NCBI GenBank assembly: GCA_022478985.1
Contig: JAKSZP010005266.1
Location: 331,726 to 395,725 of the forward strand
Origin: Massospora cicadina
Lineage: Eukaryota > Entomophthoromycota > Entomophthoromycetes > Entomophthorales > Entomophthoraceae
DNA: 64,000 nucleotides
Reading direction: 5' to 3'
Under the pieces are notes generated by a model that did not search any database, was not told the DNA's origin, and saw only the letters and a list, made by a program, of their open reading frames with translations. Position 1 is the first letter of the stretch, and every line of letters starts with the position of its first letter. This document shows positions 11,486-23,829 of the stretch, in pieces. Made by a program: the position numbers and the translations under genes.

Positions 11486-12503
11486 AATGCCAATCAAGTA
11501 CTTGCCAAGGTGAAACATAGTTTTTGAGGATTATGGCATGTACTCAGTTCACAACGGCGCCTAATTTCATAAAGGCAACAGAACATTTGGGACCTCTGCA
11601 GTAGATCACTCAGTAAGGTCCAGACCACAGGGTGTCAAGCTTATGTATCCATCCCCCAGGTCGGTGATGGTAGTACAGGACAAGATACCCTTAATTGGAA
11701 TTCAGGAAGAACCAGTCTCCGGGCATTCTGTTGGTCAGCTTCCCATTGTCAAATAGTACCCATGGATTTAAAGCTAATGCTTGAAATCTGATCATCTCTT
11801 CTGCCAGCCTTCACATGCTAGGTCAGTAATTTCTGGTGTTGAGTTTCTAGTATGGGCTTAATGCTTAAGGGCTCAAAAGAGTTCTCGCCTATAAGGAATT
11901 TGGAAAGGCGACATTTAGATGATTCTTTTTAGCTAATGCGATTTTGTTAAGGCCGCTGGTAGGTATCTGTTACATATTTAAGGATTGGAGGAAGCCATCT
12001 TGTGAAGGATGGCAACTAAAGAACCATTTGCACATTCTACAGCCCTGTTGGTAGCCAGGTATTAAGGGGTCATAAAAGAATTATAGGTTTTATTAGAAAA
12101 TTAAAAATTAAATTCACATCATAAATAAAATTGGTACCATTATTGGATAGCAACACCTTGAACCTAACATGGTGAGTGAAAACCAGCTTCAGTAAGAAGA
12201 ATGTGGGCCCATTGGAAGTGGGGGAAGCAACGGAGATGGCCTCAACCTATTTTGTAAATGACCAACTGCAAGAATAGTGAAACGGTGGTAATAAATCGCA
12301 TAGCAAGGGACCAAATATGAAAATATTGACATAGGCAAATAGGGCCATTAAACACATGACATGATGTTGGTATATCATATTGGTGGCTTCTGATTAGCAC
12401 AAGTAAAACAGGAGTCAATTACGTCTTGACAATCTCAAACATCCATCCCAGTAACAGCGATCTTTCAGCCATCAGTTGATCTTCTTTACTGAGCCATGTC
12501 CCA
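11486..12503 (-). pseudogene. pol: Gy2 integrase, 3' part of pol
   Basis: Reading leftward from 12503, the catalytic core gives VEAISVASPTSNGPTF near 12240 and VLLSNNGTNF near 12150, where families have SDNGT.F (the aspartate is now asparagine). The C-terminal region has PGDWFFLNSN and then LWSGPY.VIY near 11640, a GPY/F-type module. It ends VHAIILKNYVSPWQV next to the LTR. Stops interrupt the frame. The N-terminal zinc domain lies beyond the Gy4 insertion point. Confidence 0.75.
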
Positions 12504-13511
12504 TGTTAAGTAGTTGACTGAACCTAATCGTCAGATATCTGATTAGGGAATAATAATGTTAACATGCTTAATTTGTTATGGATCATATTGGATATCAGTG
12601 ATCATGGATCAGGAATATTCTAAGCTTATGTGAAGCTTGGAATCCGCGGTCTAGCAATACCACGTAATAATATTTGACTATGATGATATGGGCCTGAGGG
12701 CTTTGTTGGTTGGGTCAGACTTAATAAATAATAGTTGACTTGATGACTCAGGCATGTGAGCTTTTTGGTCTATGTCAAAAGTAGTTTTATAATGTCAATC
12801 AAGTATTTGGTTAACTTAATTACTAATTAGTGGTATGAATCACCTTGTTATGTGCTGCCAATCTCTTGAGAGGAGCATTGGTTAAGCTTTTTAAAGATGC
12901 ATCAGAAATGCTGTCTTGAGAATTATGAAATTGACACCAACTCTGAGGCCGTTCAAGATGCCCTCAATTCAAAAGGACTGTAGACCCTCAGATGAACTTA
13001 TTACAGTTTCTTCTGGCCAATTGCCATTGAAAATGAGGCGTCATGGGTTATAAGTGGTGAAAATAAAACCCTAAAAATTATCTTTAAGTTTTTACAATAG
13101 AGTACAATCAAATATTGCCACAAGTTCATAGTTTAAATTACAAGCTTATTGTCTTTAATACTTTTACGCTGTATTAAATTGAGAATTTACTTAGGATCAG
13201 AATTATCAGGGCAGCGAGTAATTTTCCAAGTAATGACAGAATTTTATAGCTTTGAAGGGTGGTTAGCTGAGCAGGTAAAACTGCTTCCACCCCTAGTGCA
13301 GGTTTTGAGTTCAAAACCTGTACTGGCTAGAAAACATTCTCGTGTGGTATATTTGTCCCAAGGTTGACCCACCTCAAATAATTTTCTAAGAATATAGCTT
13401 TGACTACAATTTCCAAGGTGTTATTATCTTAACTATTGTAACCATCTGGTCTATTGTCACCATACAATAGACGCTCAAAACTCCACCTTACCACAGAAGT
13501 AGAACCAGCCA
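12504..13511 (+). repeat. Gy4 5' LTR (1008 bp, holds a SINE)
   Basis: It aligns with 20860-21719 throughout, starting TGTTAAGTAGTTGAC and ending AGAACCAGCCA. The extra length relative to the 3' LTR is almost all accounted for by the 148-bp SINE plus TSD at 13256-13403. Several short indels separate the two LTRs, so the insertion is not recent. Confidence 0.9.
13256..13392 (+). mobile_element. tRNA-related SINE in the Gy4 LTR
   Basis: This 137-bp stretch is absent from the partner LTR and is flanked by a perfect 11-bp direct repeat, TATAGCTTTGA (13245-13255 and 13393-13403). It carries a perfect RNA polymerase III A box, TAGCTGAGCAGG (13264-13275), and a near-perfect B box, AGTTCAAAACC (13308-13318). 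The box starts are 44 bp apart, the tRNA spacing from position 8 to position 52. GGGTGG...CCACCC and CAGGTTTT...AAAACCTG form strong hairpins. About 70 bp of non-tRNA body follow, ending AATTTTCTAAGAA without a poly(A) tail. Confidence 0.8.
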
Positions 13512-14030
13512 TCTGAAGTAGGTAAAAACTTTCAAGAAGTGGCTCTCATAGCTAGGAATGCAGATGGTGACCACGTTGAACATGGGATCAATACCAATCA
13601 ATTATTCAGAACCATTACTGGGCCAATGTGAATACTGGAATTACTGTGTCCCAGAAAAATGGAATGATGTGCCCATTATTACCTACCCCAAACGAACTCT
13701 TTTCACCTGGAGAGCTGAAACGTCTTGAACATTAGTTGTTAAAAGAGTATCAAATGGGACAAAGGCTCTCAGAAAGCAGTAGCAATTATTTTTATTGCTA
13801 ACAACAGCAAGATGTGTTGTGGATGAGATATCTAGCTCATCATCAATTGAGTGTAGCTCAGATCCAAAACAAATTAATTGGGATAGAGAATATATTATCC
13901 AATACTCTATTTAATTTGTACACCCCACCTCCAGAAATTCTTAGATGAAAATTGCCCGCCATCACAGGGCCATTACTGAGTTGGTAAACTTCTCATGAAA
14001 CTACTTTCACATGGGCCAAATTTTAATTAA
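13512..14030 (+). other. Gy4 leader, no gene seen
   Basis: This is sequence between the 5' LTR and the first gag-like frame. No frame is open for long. The sequence after the LTR (TCTGAAGTAGGTAAAAAC) does not match the GGTGCTCAC-type primer site seen in the other families, so the primer for Gy4 is not identified. Confidence 0.5.
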
Positions 14031-15640
14031 GTGATTAGAAGCCAACTTGCTGAGGTCCATTCCAGTTTAGAGGCATATTATAATATATTCACTTGGGCTA
14101 ATAACCGGGTAGCAGAATTAGCACAAGAGCTAAATGACAGAGTTCATCCAATCTTTGTTGGCTTCTTGGAGATAAGAGGAGTTACTGAACCTTGGGTTAT
14201 CAATATCACCCTTATTTCCCTTAATAGTTTTGGAGTTCATGAGGCTTAATCTTAAAGCCCAAGGGGTGCAATTAAATGATAACAGTAAATTTCATGACCA
14301 GTATCGATAAATAAGCACCCAAAATCCACAGATGAAGGATTAATACACCAAAAATCACCTACTGGTACACACAATTTGAAAGCCAATGGGCTGAGAATAT
14401 GAAAATTCAAGACTCTATTAATCATATTAATTGACAAATCAATAATCTTAATGAGGATGTTACCACTATTAATGAGTCAAATAATATTCTTCATGGATAA
14501 GTAGACCAGTGCAAGAAGGCAATTAAGGAAAAGTACAAATGATTTTCATCTTTCAACTATAAACTACTAGCCTGAATAAGGAAATTGCGAAATTAAAGTT
14601 AAAAAAGTGAAATTATGGTAATTAGGAAATTGAAATCAATGATCAAATCTGGAACTTTGGACGAAGGGTGTTGCCAGTGTGCAATGACCACTTGACTTAA
14701 AACTCTTCTGAATATTATGAGGACGAAGCTCCGAAGTAGCTACTGAAATGGACACTGGGCAATGTTAATAAATGACTAGCAATATGGATTCCTTGGCCAA
14801 CTTCAACACCTTAAACCGTGATACAATGCCTCAGCGCCCTAGTATGCCTGGCTCAAGCCAACAAAGAAGTAATAGTGATAAGCATGGATGGGAAAATGAT
14901 AACTACAGACAGCGAGCCTGCCTGTTTTTGACAAGAATGAAAGCATAACCACATTTGTCAAACGCTTTGAAATGTCCATGTATGAGGCTAGTGACCGTAA
15001 CAAAGTGGCCACTATGATAAACTGCTTGGATGAGTGGAGCATTGAGTTAATTATGCCTCACATTGACAAAAACCTACCTACGCAAAGTCAAAGAGGCTGT
15101 ACTTTGTGAATTTGGAGGTTCAGAAAGAATGTCAACTAGAACTCTAAGTTTATGAATATTTGCTTTAAGATAGATGAAGCAATTAACAAATCTTGGACTG
15201 ATTCTATTGCAAAGCTTAAGTTCTCCTAGGTTCAAAGGCTATGGTCACTTTTGACGCTAAGATTTTAGTAAAACCTTATTTCAACTTGTCAAACACTTTA
15301 TTGCCTGCTATTCTGCAAAACCTTGCAATATCTGAGTTGTTTGATTACTTGTGCAGATGTTCACAAAGTTATGGTCCTTTTAATACTGGTGCAGATAAGG
15401 ATCTGCTGCCTCTGCATGAAAACCCTACAAAACCAATAAGAAGACTGACAGTAGTCCACCTGTGAAAACTGAGCAACCCTCATTTACAAGGGCCCCACAC
15501 CCAATGAATATAATTATTTGCTATACCTTAAATCATAAAGGACACTTTACTTTCTGATGCCATCAGCATAATATTGATGTAGTCCTTCCCAATAACGCGC
15601 AGGAGGAGGGAAAAGAACAAGTATAATAGATGCGGGATGC
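14031..15640 (+). pseudogene. gag: Gy4 gag (broken)
   Basis: An open stretch at 14031-14249 is helical (QLAEVHSSLEAYYNIF and on). After several stops, a second part near 14820-15050 looks like a capsid region: FVKRFEMSMYEASDRNKVA. The nucleocapsid knuckle survives as a trace at 15519-15557, reading C-YTLNHKG-H-FTF-TGA. The second cysteine is replaced and the last cysteine codon is now TGA, as in Gy1a. The call rests on order and on these traces. Confidence 0.6.
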
Positions 15641-16069
15641 TCTATTGTGCCAAAAACACCTGTACCACCTTAACAACAAGAAAACGCAGGCCATGGGGCC
15701 TTGATCACCAGAAAATAAATAATAATTTTAGTGTCAAATGATTATTCTTGGAACATACACTTGGTAACTTACTCTCAGAATAAGGTTATCATACCTGAAG
15801 CTTCTGAAGTAGTTGCTAAACCATATGTGCAACAAATAATCAAGAATATTCCAGCCGGAGGACTGAACAATGCAACAGATATCCAAGATTGAAAGGGGTA
15901 AATATAGCTAATTATAATCAACACATTCATCAATAAATGTCCCAGTATTATAAATACTCTGAAGCACATTTCTAACTCTTTGAATTTTCCAATATTCACT
16001 TGTTGAACTCTATTGATTCTTACTACTCTGAGTGCACTTATGTGAACACTATGGTCACCAAAGTAATTT

Positions 16070-16333
16070 GTCGTAGCTATTGTTGATAGCGGAGATCCTG
16101 TAAACGTTGTCTCCACAAAGTTGGTAAAGAAATTGAAAATTGCTCCAGAAATTTTCCACCATCAGGAATATGGGACCATGTGCCTCAACAGCACTAAGAG
16201 TAAAGGTGCTTACAGCACATTGCCACTGCAATTTGGAGCTTTGGTAGGCTCTGCACCTGCAATAGTTCTTCTAAACACAAAATATGACATATTAATTGGA
16301 ACTAGTTTTCTAAGGACCTATGAGATCTCATGA
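16070..16333 (+). pseudogene. pol: Gy4 aspartic protease
   Basis: This is one of the better kept domains. The active site AIVDSGDPVN has DSG at 16085-16093. EYGTMCLNSTKSKGAYSTL and AIVLLNTKYDILIGTSFL follow in the same frame, with the usual I-L-I-G motif near the end. It would act as a dimer to mature the polyprotein. The frame closes soon after, at a TGA near 16332. The same sequence block is recognisable in Gy1b and Gy3. Confidence 0.8.
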
Positions 16334-16980
16334 GATTTTATACAACACTATTGACAGCATTGGGCCAATCACATTCTATTTATTACTCTTAGGACAATAC
16401 AAAGACCATTAGCCGTTGCAAAAACTTTATTAATATATCTTATGCTGATGGTATATTACCAGTAGGATATATTCAGTGGGGAAATAAAATCTTTCCCATG
16501 CCAAATGCCATAAAAGAAAATTGAGAAATATCTCAATGGATGAATAAGGATGAAACAATAGCTCCAGGCCATCAACTGGTTATGAGGACTGGTACCACAC
16601 TGGATATTCCAGAAGTACTGTACGGGGAGGTTGTATCCCCATGGCATTGTTCTCAAATGGAACCTAGCGTGGCGCCCAGAATACTTATACCAGGGCATGG
16701 AGAGATTGATGTCTTACTAGAAATTTTGACCAGCCAAAATACCAAGGTCAGTAAAGATCATCTAGCACATTCATGCATCTATTTTTGTTGGATGGTTTAA
16801 AAACAGCTGTCAAATTTTAGCGATTTATCCAAGTTTGGTTTACTGACCAAAAGCCTTTTACACATACTGTAATTCATTTAACATTGCTTACTAAATTATC
16901 AGAACAACAGAAGAATAAAGCATAAAGTTGTTTGAATGATACTCCGAAATTTTTGCTAAAAATGACCAAGTTTTAGGTGT
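16334..16980 (+). pseudogene. pol: Gy4 protease-RT linker
   Basis: An 86-residue open stretch at 16540-16800 contains LVMRTGTTLDIPEVLYGEV, then VSPW, and later PSVAPRILIPGHGEIDVLL. The same block follows the protease in Gy1b (LQMIVDTGLTLESPELLYGEV). It is a conserved spacer or dUTPase-like position whose function I do not recognise. It is family-conserved, so probably part of the mature polyprotein. Confidence 0.55.
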
Positions 16981-17720
16981 GTAAAAGGAGTATCAGCATT
17001 TTGTTGGCACTGGGTTTCATGTGCCTATTGAAATGAGGCTAATATGGTCCCAGGGCTAGCGACGAATTAGTCAGAGAAGCGCTAGACAAATTTCTGAAAA
17101 GTGGAACGAGCAACCTTTTAAAAGCCCATGGGCCAGCCCAGTTTTAATTGTAAAAAAAGATGGCAGTTTACAATTTTTAATTGATTTTTGTTGCCTCAAT
17201 GCCATTATAAAAAAGGATTCTTATCCATTGCCCAGAATTGTTAATGCTCTGGACCATTGGTGGAGCAAAGTATTCTACCGCAATGGACCTTATCTCAGGG
17301 CATTGACAAATTGAACTGCCTCAAGAGAAGCAGGAGAAGTGCGCAATGATTGCTGCTCAAGGGCTGTTACAACTGATGCACATGCCACAGGGGCTGTGTA
17401 ATGCGCCATCAACCTTTCAGCGCGCAATGGACACAATATTGGGGACCTAATTTTATCCTTCATACTGATGTGCCTGGATGATATCAATGTCTTTTTATTA
17501 AACGTTTTCCAAACATATTGAGCACCATGAACAAGTAGTCAAATGGTTGTTGAAGGCCATTCTGATGCTAAACTTAGAAAATGTCAATTCTTCAAAGAGC
17601 AATTTGAATACCTTGGGTTCGTCACTAATTCCAAAGGCTTGTGGCCTCAAACTCAGAATGTTCAGGCGATTAAAAAATGCAACATCCGTTGAGTATGAGT
17701 GATGTTCAAGTATTTTAGGC
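16981..17720 (+). pseudogene. pol: Gy4 reverse transcriptase (broken)
   Basis: RT blocks in order are: SPWASPVLIVKKDGSLQFLID, then YPLPRIVNALD, a shifted segment around the MDL-GHWQ block, MPQGLCNAPSTFQRAMD near 17385-17430 (frame-shifted), and the catalytic motif at 17471-17482 reading C-L-D-D where the family has YLDD. Several frameshifts separate them, so it cannot produce a functional polymerase. Confidence 0.78.
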
Positions 17721-18295
17721 ATGGTAGGATACTGTTGAAGATTTGTAGAAGGGTTTGTGAGGATTGCGAGCCCCTATTCCATAAACTACAAGGAGGGGTT
17801 CATCTTTGTCAGGCAGATGAATGCTAACAAGCCTTTATGGCTTTGAAAACCAAAACGAGCATGGCGCCTGTCCTCTGATATCCAAATTTCAGCAGGCCTT
17901 TTATTATACAAACTAGTGCCTCATTGAGTGTGATTGATGTTATGCTATCTCAAACTGGGGGTGATGGCAAAAAATCATCTGGTCACACATTGCAGCAGAA
18001 TACTGAATAAGCATGAGCGTAATTATATGATTACTGAGCAAAAATGTTTGGCTGGCATCTATGCTTGTAAACAATTTTGGGTTTAAATTCATGGCACCAA
18101 AGTTCAAGTAGTAACAGATCACAGCTCATTACGATGGCTTCACAATCTCAAGTAGCCTGAGGGATGATTAGCCCGCTGGGACCTGAAATTACAAGCATAT
18201 GATTAATGAATTATTCATAGAGCTGGAGTGGCCCATCAAAATGCAGACGGACTATTGCAACTTCCTATTGTAGCTTTCCTGAGCAGTTTGGCTGA
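17721..18295 (+). pseudogene. pol: Gy4 RNase H (broken)
   Basis: PFIIQTSASLSVIDVML (about 17895-17945) is the first RNase H block. TDHSSLRWLHNLK near 18117-18155 and IIHRAGVAHQNADGLLQLP near 18210-18260 are the later blocks typical of the gypsy RT-RNase H junction. The catalytic aspartate of the first block (family: TDAS) is replaced by TSAS. Stops are frequent. Confidence 0.75.
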
Positions 18296-19480
18296 TGAGC
18301 TTCATGAAAAAAATGATTACTCAAAAGTATGGGGATGAGCTACCTGAAGTACAAAAGATGACAAAAAAACCATTAACTGACACTGAATATTGTACTAAAA
18401 TTTTATACATGTTTAAGCCTGATGGGCAGAGTCAATTTATTCCCAAAACCTTCAGACCAAATGGAGATTACTACACAAGACCACAAGGCTGTCAGGCACA
18501 AGGAATAGACCAAAACGCTAGAATTAATTTGCAAGTTACTATTTGGATTTTATGCGATTTTATATCCAAGATGTACTCAATAGATATCATTCATGCCAAA
18601 TCTCAAATCCTATGAAGTTGGATGTTAGATACCATTTGATCAAACCCTACTGGGTCTGGCATACCGTTTAAATTGATGTAGTTGGCCTTTGCCTGCGAGT
18701 AGCCTAGGCAACAAATACATAATTGTTGCTATTGACCATCTGACAAAATGGGTGGTAACAAAAGCAAATCAAGACGCCGGGGCTCTAACTACTGCCAATT
18801 TTTCTATGGATAATACCGATTATAAGCATGGATGACTTCAGAAGATCTTGACGGTTATGTCACAAATTTTACTGCCCAGAGGTACAATAGTTAAATGAGT
18901 TGATGTCTATCAAAGGAGTATTGTTAACACCATACCATCCCGAGACTAATGTTATGATAGATAGAGTAAATGGCACTCTAGTAGGCATAGTGTGCAAAAA
19001 TGCAGCCTCAGTGCCTTTGCAATGGGCTACATCCATTAGTGCTACTGTGAACGTACAATATTGGACACCACAGCAGCACAGGCCATTCTACGTTTCAACT
19101 TCTGTATGGTAGACAGACCGCTCTGCATGCCATTATTAAATTCAGTATTCAGTTCAACTGAAGCAATTTACGAATATAATTATGTTGAGAAAATAGTGAA
19201 CCCTAATTAAGTTGCAATTTGAAGCCTATCAAACAAGTGATTAGTTGATAAACTAGTCAAAAGAGCTATGATGATGTTAAACGAGCTACAGTGACTAAGT
19301 TCAAGGATGGAAACTTATTAGTATATTGTGAAACTCATAACGCAGGCTGCGCACACAAGCTGGCCTCGCTTTAAAAAGTCCATTTATTATATTAGGAAAT
19401 TATCCAAAGACATATATACCATTAAGATCAAGGCAGCTGGGTTGTGAATGAGTACACGCTAAGTTCCTTCATCCATATTA
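18296..19480 (+). pseudogene. pol: Gy4 integrase (broken)
   Basis: Near 18660-18760 the core gives IDVVG, GNKYIIVAIDHLTKWV. At 18900-19110 there is LLTPYHPETNVMIDRVNGTLV, the region around the third catalytic acidic residue; the usual NG.VER reads NVMIDR. The C-terminal part to about 19480 is decayed. An open frame at 18295-18615 precedes the core, where the zinc domain should be; it is not clearly recognisable. Confidence 0.72.
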
Positions 19481-20847
19481 TATTTATAATATTAATTAAA
19501 AAAGAAAAGATATTCATATTATAATAATTATAATAAAATAATAAAAACAATAAAAGATACAAAAGACAAGAAGCAATAATTAAAGATCATAAAGATTTAA
19601 TTTAGAGTTTTGATGCCTCGTCATCACTGGAACTAGGTAACCCTTTCTTGGGAGGGGAGTAGAGTGAATTTGAACTTGGGAAGCCTTTAATGAAATTAGG
19701 GGAATTGTCAATGTCATACAAGTCTCACCTATTCAGACCCTTTTGGAGATAAACTAAACCTAAAAAGGAGTAGCACCAGGCACACTGGCCTAGTTAGCTT
19801 AGGAAAGGCCATTGAACAAAAGGGAAGCCCATTGGAAGGGACTTTGAAACAGGTGATAAAGGTTGAATCTCAGGAGCTAATGCCACAGAAAGGAAGATAC
19901 AGTTGGCAAGAAGGCTTTCAAGGCAGGGGTAAAATGGGTGAAGTAACTTTTGTGCAAAACATCTGCATATGTGCCTCATCTAAAACCCTGTGCATCTTGG
20001 GCATGGTTTTGGTGGGAAGCGAGGAAGTAGGTAAGCGAATGCACGCGCCCAGAAGAGCCATCTGTTAGATATACTTTTCAGGAAGACCTTCAGCCAGGAT
20101 TTTGCAAAAAGACTCAGTATAAAACCAAAATGCGCTGATCTTTTGAAACCCGAGCCTTGAGGCTAATGAGACGTATAAATCAGTATTTACTTAAGTGGGT
20201 TTGCACCAGAGTCTAGAAATTGAGTAAAATGAAAAAAGTCTGACTGGCCTCAAAATATATATGCAGCAACCTTAGCCCAGTTAGCAAGTGCAGTTGACAA
20301 GTAGGCATTTATGAGATCTGACATTGAATTAAGCTCAAAAACCAATCAAGTTAAACTGCCCACACATAAGGAGGAAACAAGATTATTTGAAGGGAAGACG
20401 TGAAAAAGGGAAAACAAGAAGTCAGTAAGGAGATCCCCCTCAGAAGTAAATTGATGCCTGATAAGAGTTTCTTAAGGCTGACCAGCTTCAGAAGCCTAAA
20501 GAGTTAATGAGAGAGTCAAATGAGGATCCCGCTTAACCCATTTGGATGTTCAATGGACAGTACTCAAAGCCAGGGGCCTGCTCAGGTTCATCAATGATTG
20601 TTGAAGTCGCAGCAGAATATGAAGCCAAACTCTGGGTACAGTAGAAGCGTAACAGGTTGATCCAGCTTGAGAAATTGAAGGCAACACGCCCAAGTTGACC
20701 ATAAAACGCTGCATGGACGTGATCAGTCTTAAGAAGACTCATCTATCTGATACCAAGAAGCTATCAATATTTATTTGTATTTTGATATTCGTGAAAAGTT
20801 AGGCATTGTAACCCAGAAAGTAGGGTACCTACCGCTTTTATCCAGTC
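19481..20847 (+). other. Gy4 tail between integrase and 3' LTR, no clear gene
   Basis: It begins with an AT-rich run (about 19490-19600), then 1.2 kb of mixed sequence. Short frames exist on both strands (for example 19832-20068 plus, 20533-20742 minus), but none has a recognisable domain and stops are at about the random rate. It occupies the place where Gy1b carries its antisense open frame. I could not align the two by eye. Confidence 0.5.
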
Positions 20848-20859
20848 AAGGCGGGGAAG
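20848..20859 (+). other. Gy4 polypurine tract
   Basis: AAGGCGGGGAAG lies directly upstream of the 3' LTR start (TGTTGAG). This is the expected position and composition for the plus-strand DNA primer. Confidence 0.75.
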
Positions 20860-21719
20860 TGTTGAGTAGTTGACAGGACCTAATTTGTCATATATTTTAT
20901 AGAAATATAATAATGTTAACATGGTTAACTTAATATGGATCATAAAGATGTAAGTGGTCATGGATCAGGAATATACTACACTTATGTAAAGCTTGGGATC
21001 CACGGCCTAGCAATTCCACTTAATAATATTTGACTATAATGACATGGGCCTGTGGGCTTTGTTGGTTAGGTCAGAACTAATAATAGTAGTGACTTGATGA
21101 CACAGGCGCGTAGGCTTTGTTGGTCTATGTCAAAATTAATTTTTAATGTCAATCATATTTTTAGTCAAATTAATTACTGATTAGTGGTATGAATCACCTT
21201 GGTATGAGCTGTCAATCGCTTGAGAGGAGCATTGGTTAAGCTTTTTGCAGCCGCGTCAGAAGTGCTGTCTTGAAATTTACAAGTTTGACACCAACACTGG
21301 GGCCGTGCAAGATGCCCTCAAGTCAAAAGGACTGTAGACCCTCAGATGAACTTATTAAGGTTTCTTCTGGCCAATTGCCATTGAAAATGAGGCGTCATGG
21401 GTTATATGTGGTGAACATAAAGCCCTAAAAATTATCTTCCAGTTTTTACTAATAAAGTACAATCAAATATTGCCACAAGTTCATAGCTTAAATTACAAGC
21501 TTTTTGTCTTTTATACTTTCACGCTGTATTAAATTGAGAATTTACTTGGGATCAGAAAAATCAGGGCAGCGAGCAATTTTCCAAGTAATGACAGAAGTGT
21601 ATAGCGTTGAAGTGTTATTTCCAAGGTGTTATTATCTTAACTATTGTCATCATCTGGTCTATTGTCACCATACAATAGACGCTAGAAACTCCACCTTACC
21701 ACAGAAGTAGAACCAGCCA
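20860..21719 (+). repeat. Gy4 3' LTR (860 bp)
   Basis: It aligns with 12504-13511. It starts TGTTGAGTAGTTGACAGG and ends GAACCAGCCA. It lacks the SINE. The TSD partner tccct follows. The LTRs differ at scattered sites and small indels. Confidence 0.9.
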
Positions 21720-23829
21720 TCCCTTGTAGGCCAAAAAATTCAGCACTTCTAGCCATGTAAGCCTCCACCAGTGGGCTTAGTCCACGCAAATGGTCAAGCA
21801 TATGGTAGCCAAAATGTCCTTACTTGCTTATACAACAATATATTCCCAACTCAAGTCTACTCAGCCAATTGCATCAAACGCTGCTGAGTCGTTGATAGTT
21901 TTTGGCTCCACGCCTCTGGTTTCACAATGAATTCTTTTATCCGGTCTTCCTCAGAAGTATAAAGGGACAGTATAGGTAAGCGGGACAACCAATTTGAACT
22001 TTGATGTACCATAACTGCATGGTGGATTATTGAAAAGTTCTAGCTTTGAAGCTTAAGGGCTCATCTGACCAACTGTCTGTCAAGCTTCTTATTTGTTGTA
22101 ACCAACGTAGAGATTCATGGTCCTTCACTATGGTAAAATGGTTCCCATAAATAAAAAAATGAAAATGTTTGATGGCTAATAACACAGCTATACATTCACA
22201 TTCAGTAATGCAGTAATTTTGCTCCGCCTTGTTAAAGTTCTAATGAATTTGGCTATGGGGTGGTCAACTTGACTTGCATCAAGTTGGGCAAAATGCCTCA
22301 TGGCCAAATCGCTAGCATCAGTAATTAGAATAAAAGGTTTATTGAATTCAGGATGTACCAGATAGGGGCGGTAGCCAGATCTTCTGTAAGCCATCAAAAG
22401 ACTGCTGTTGGTAATCTTTTTTTTGCAAAGGGAACTCTTTATAGTGAAGATAGGCCAACGGATTAGAAAGCTCAGCGAAATATGGAATGAATTGGTGATA
22501 GTACCAAACCATTCTTAGGAAGACCCGAAAATCATGTAAACTGTTTGGTCAGGTCATCTTCTCTATAGCTTCATCTTGTCAGGCAAAGACAAGGTCCCTT
22601 CCTGGGTGACTCTTTACTTAATAAATTCCATTTTGGTCTGGAAGAAATGTTACTTGCAGGCTTAAATTTTAGTGCGGAAGAATGCAGAAATTAAACACTT
22701 CCTTTAGGTGGTCTGAAATGCTGATTGAAAGTATGTGAGAACACAGATACATCGTCCAAATAGACTAGCGGACATGACATCCTCAGATCCCCCAGCAGGC
22801 AGTCCATTAATTGCGGAGACATGGCAAGAGTGTTACACAGCCCCAGAGGCATGTAAGTGGGCTTAAAATAAAACTTCACTTGCTATAAATGCGCACTTTT
22901 CTAGGTCATCTGGCACAAGCTCTATTTTCCAGTACCCACTGGCGAGATCCATTGCTGAGAAAAACTGGGATCTGGCTAAGATCACAAGAAATCATCAATT
23001 CTAGGTAGCTGGTAGCTATCCTTCCAAGTTATGTTGTTCAGCTGGCAGTTATCCATCAACACCTGATTTCCTCCATCCTTCTTTCGTGAAAATAATAACA
23101 GCGAGGCCCTGGGACTCTGGTATGGTTTAAGAAGTCTGATGTCCAGGAGCTGCTTTAATTCCTTCATGACCCGGGCTTTTTCACCTTAGATTTCTAATAG
23201 GGCAAGAATGAATTGGTGAGTTGTCTCCAAGTAAGCACTTGATGTTGCACCCCCTCAACATTTCTAAGATCTTCCAGGCCTGTGGAGAACATATCAGCAT
23301 ATTTTTGCTTAAAATGCTGGCCTGTTGTTATTTATGGTAAGATTTTTAACTTGCTTTACTTTGACATGGGCTATAGTAGCATTTTCATCTACTCTTAAAT
23401 TATTCAGAGTTCCACACCCTCAGATGGACTCAACCTGTCAACTGGTAGCACCTGGAAATATGCAATAGGTCGATAATGAGTTAAAAGCATTGCCTGATTG
23501 GTAAGAGTGGCCATCAACACTGTCAAACATCCCCAGTAAGCGGGAAAAACACCCCAGGACAGGTAAGTGGTTCTCAGATGGCTATATTACTTTCTCCATA
23601 AATCTCCAATGATCAGCCCATCTGAATGGTAATATGGAGCCCAGTGTCCACTATAGTCTGCAATTTGAGAGGTATGATAACACGGCCAGGAGCATACACA
23701 GGCATTCCTTCTATGCCTCGCACTGGAGGGCGACAATTTGATTTATTGACAAATTACACTACTTAGTCATTCTTGTGGTCCAGGTATTTCAGTAAGCAAC
23801 ATCAGGGTTTTTTCTTTCCTTTTTCTCTA
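21720..23829 (-). pseudogene. pol: Gy2 reverse transcriptase and RNase H (broken)
   Basis: Reading leftward: near 23700, VIIPLKLQTIVDTG (the linker also seen in Gy1b). RT follows at 23167-22690, with MKELKQLLDIRLLKPYQSP, KKDGGNQVLMD, LPRIDDFL, MPLGLCNTLAMSPQLMD and an intact YLDD at 22751-22762 in PLVYLDDVSVFSHT. RNase H is at 22397-22020, with FNKPFILITDASDLAMRHF (TDAS intact) and KDHESLRWLQ. Stops and frameshifts lie between. Gy4 separates this from the integrase at 12503-11486, and Gy3 separates it from the protease at 38741-39195. Confidence 0.82.

Larger units (their letters stand above)
12504..21719 (+). mobile_element. Gy4, complete-length gypsy element
   Basis: LTRs are at 12504-13511 and 20860-21719, with an imperfect 5-bp TSD tccca (12499-12503) / tccct (21720-21724). 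The internal order is gag, protease, RT, RNase H, integrase, a 1.4-kb tail without a clear gene, and a polypurine tract. The left LTR is longer because it holds a SINE. It interrupts the Gy2 pol between RNase H and integrase. Frames are broken by many stops. Confidence 0.9.

Noticed and set aside
19600..20750. Minus-strand frame in the Gy4 tail as counterpart of the Gy1b antisense frame
   Set aside because: Stops occur at about the random rate and no residues could be aligned by eye with 28539-29705.
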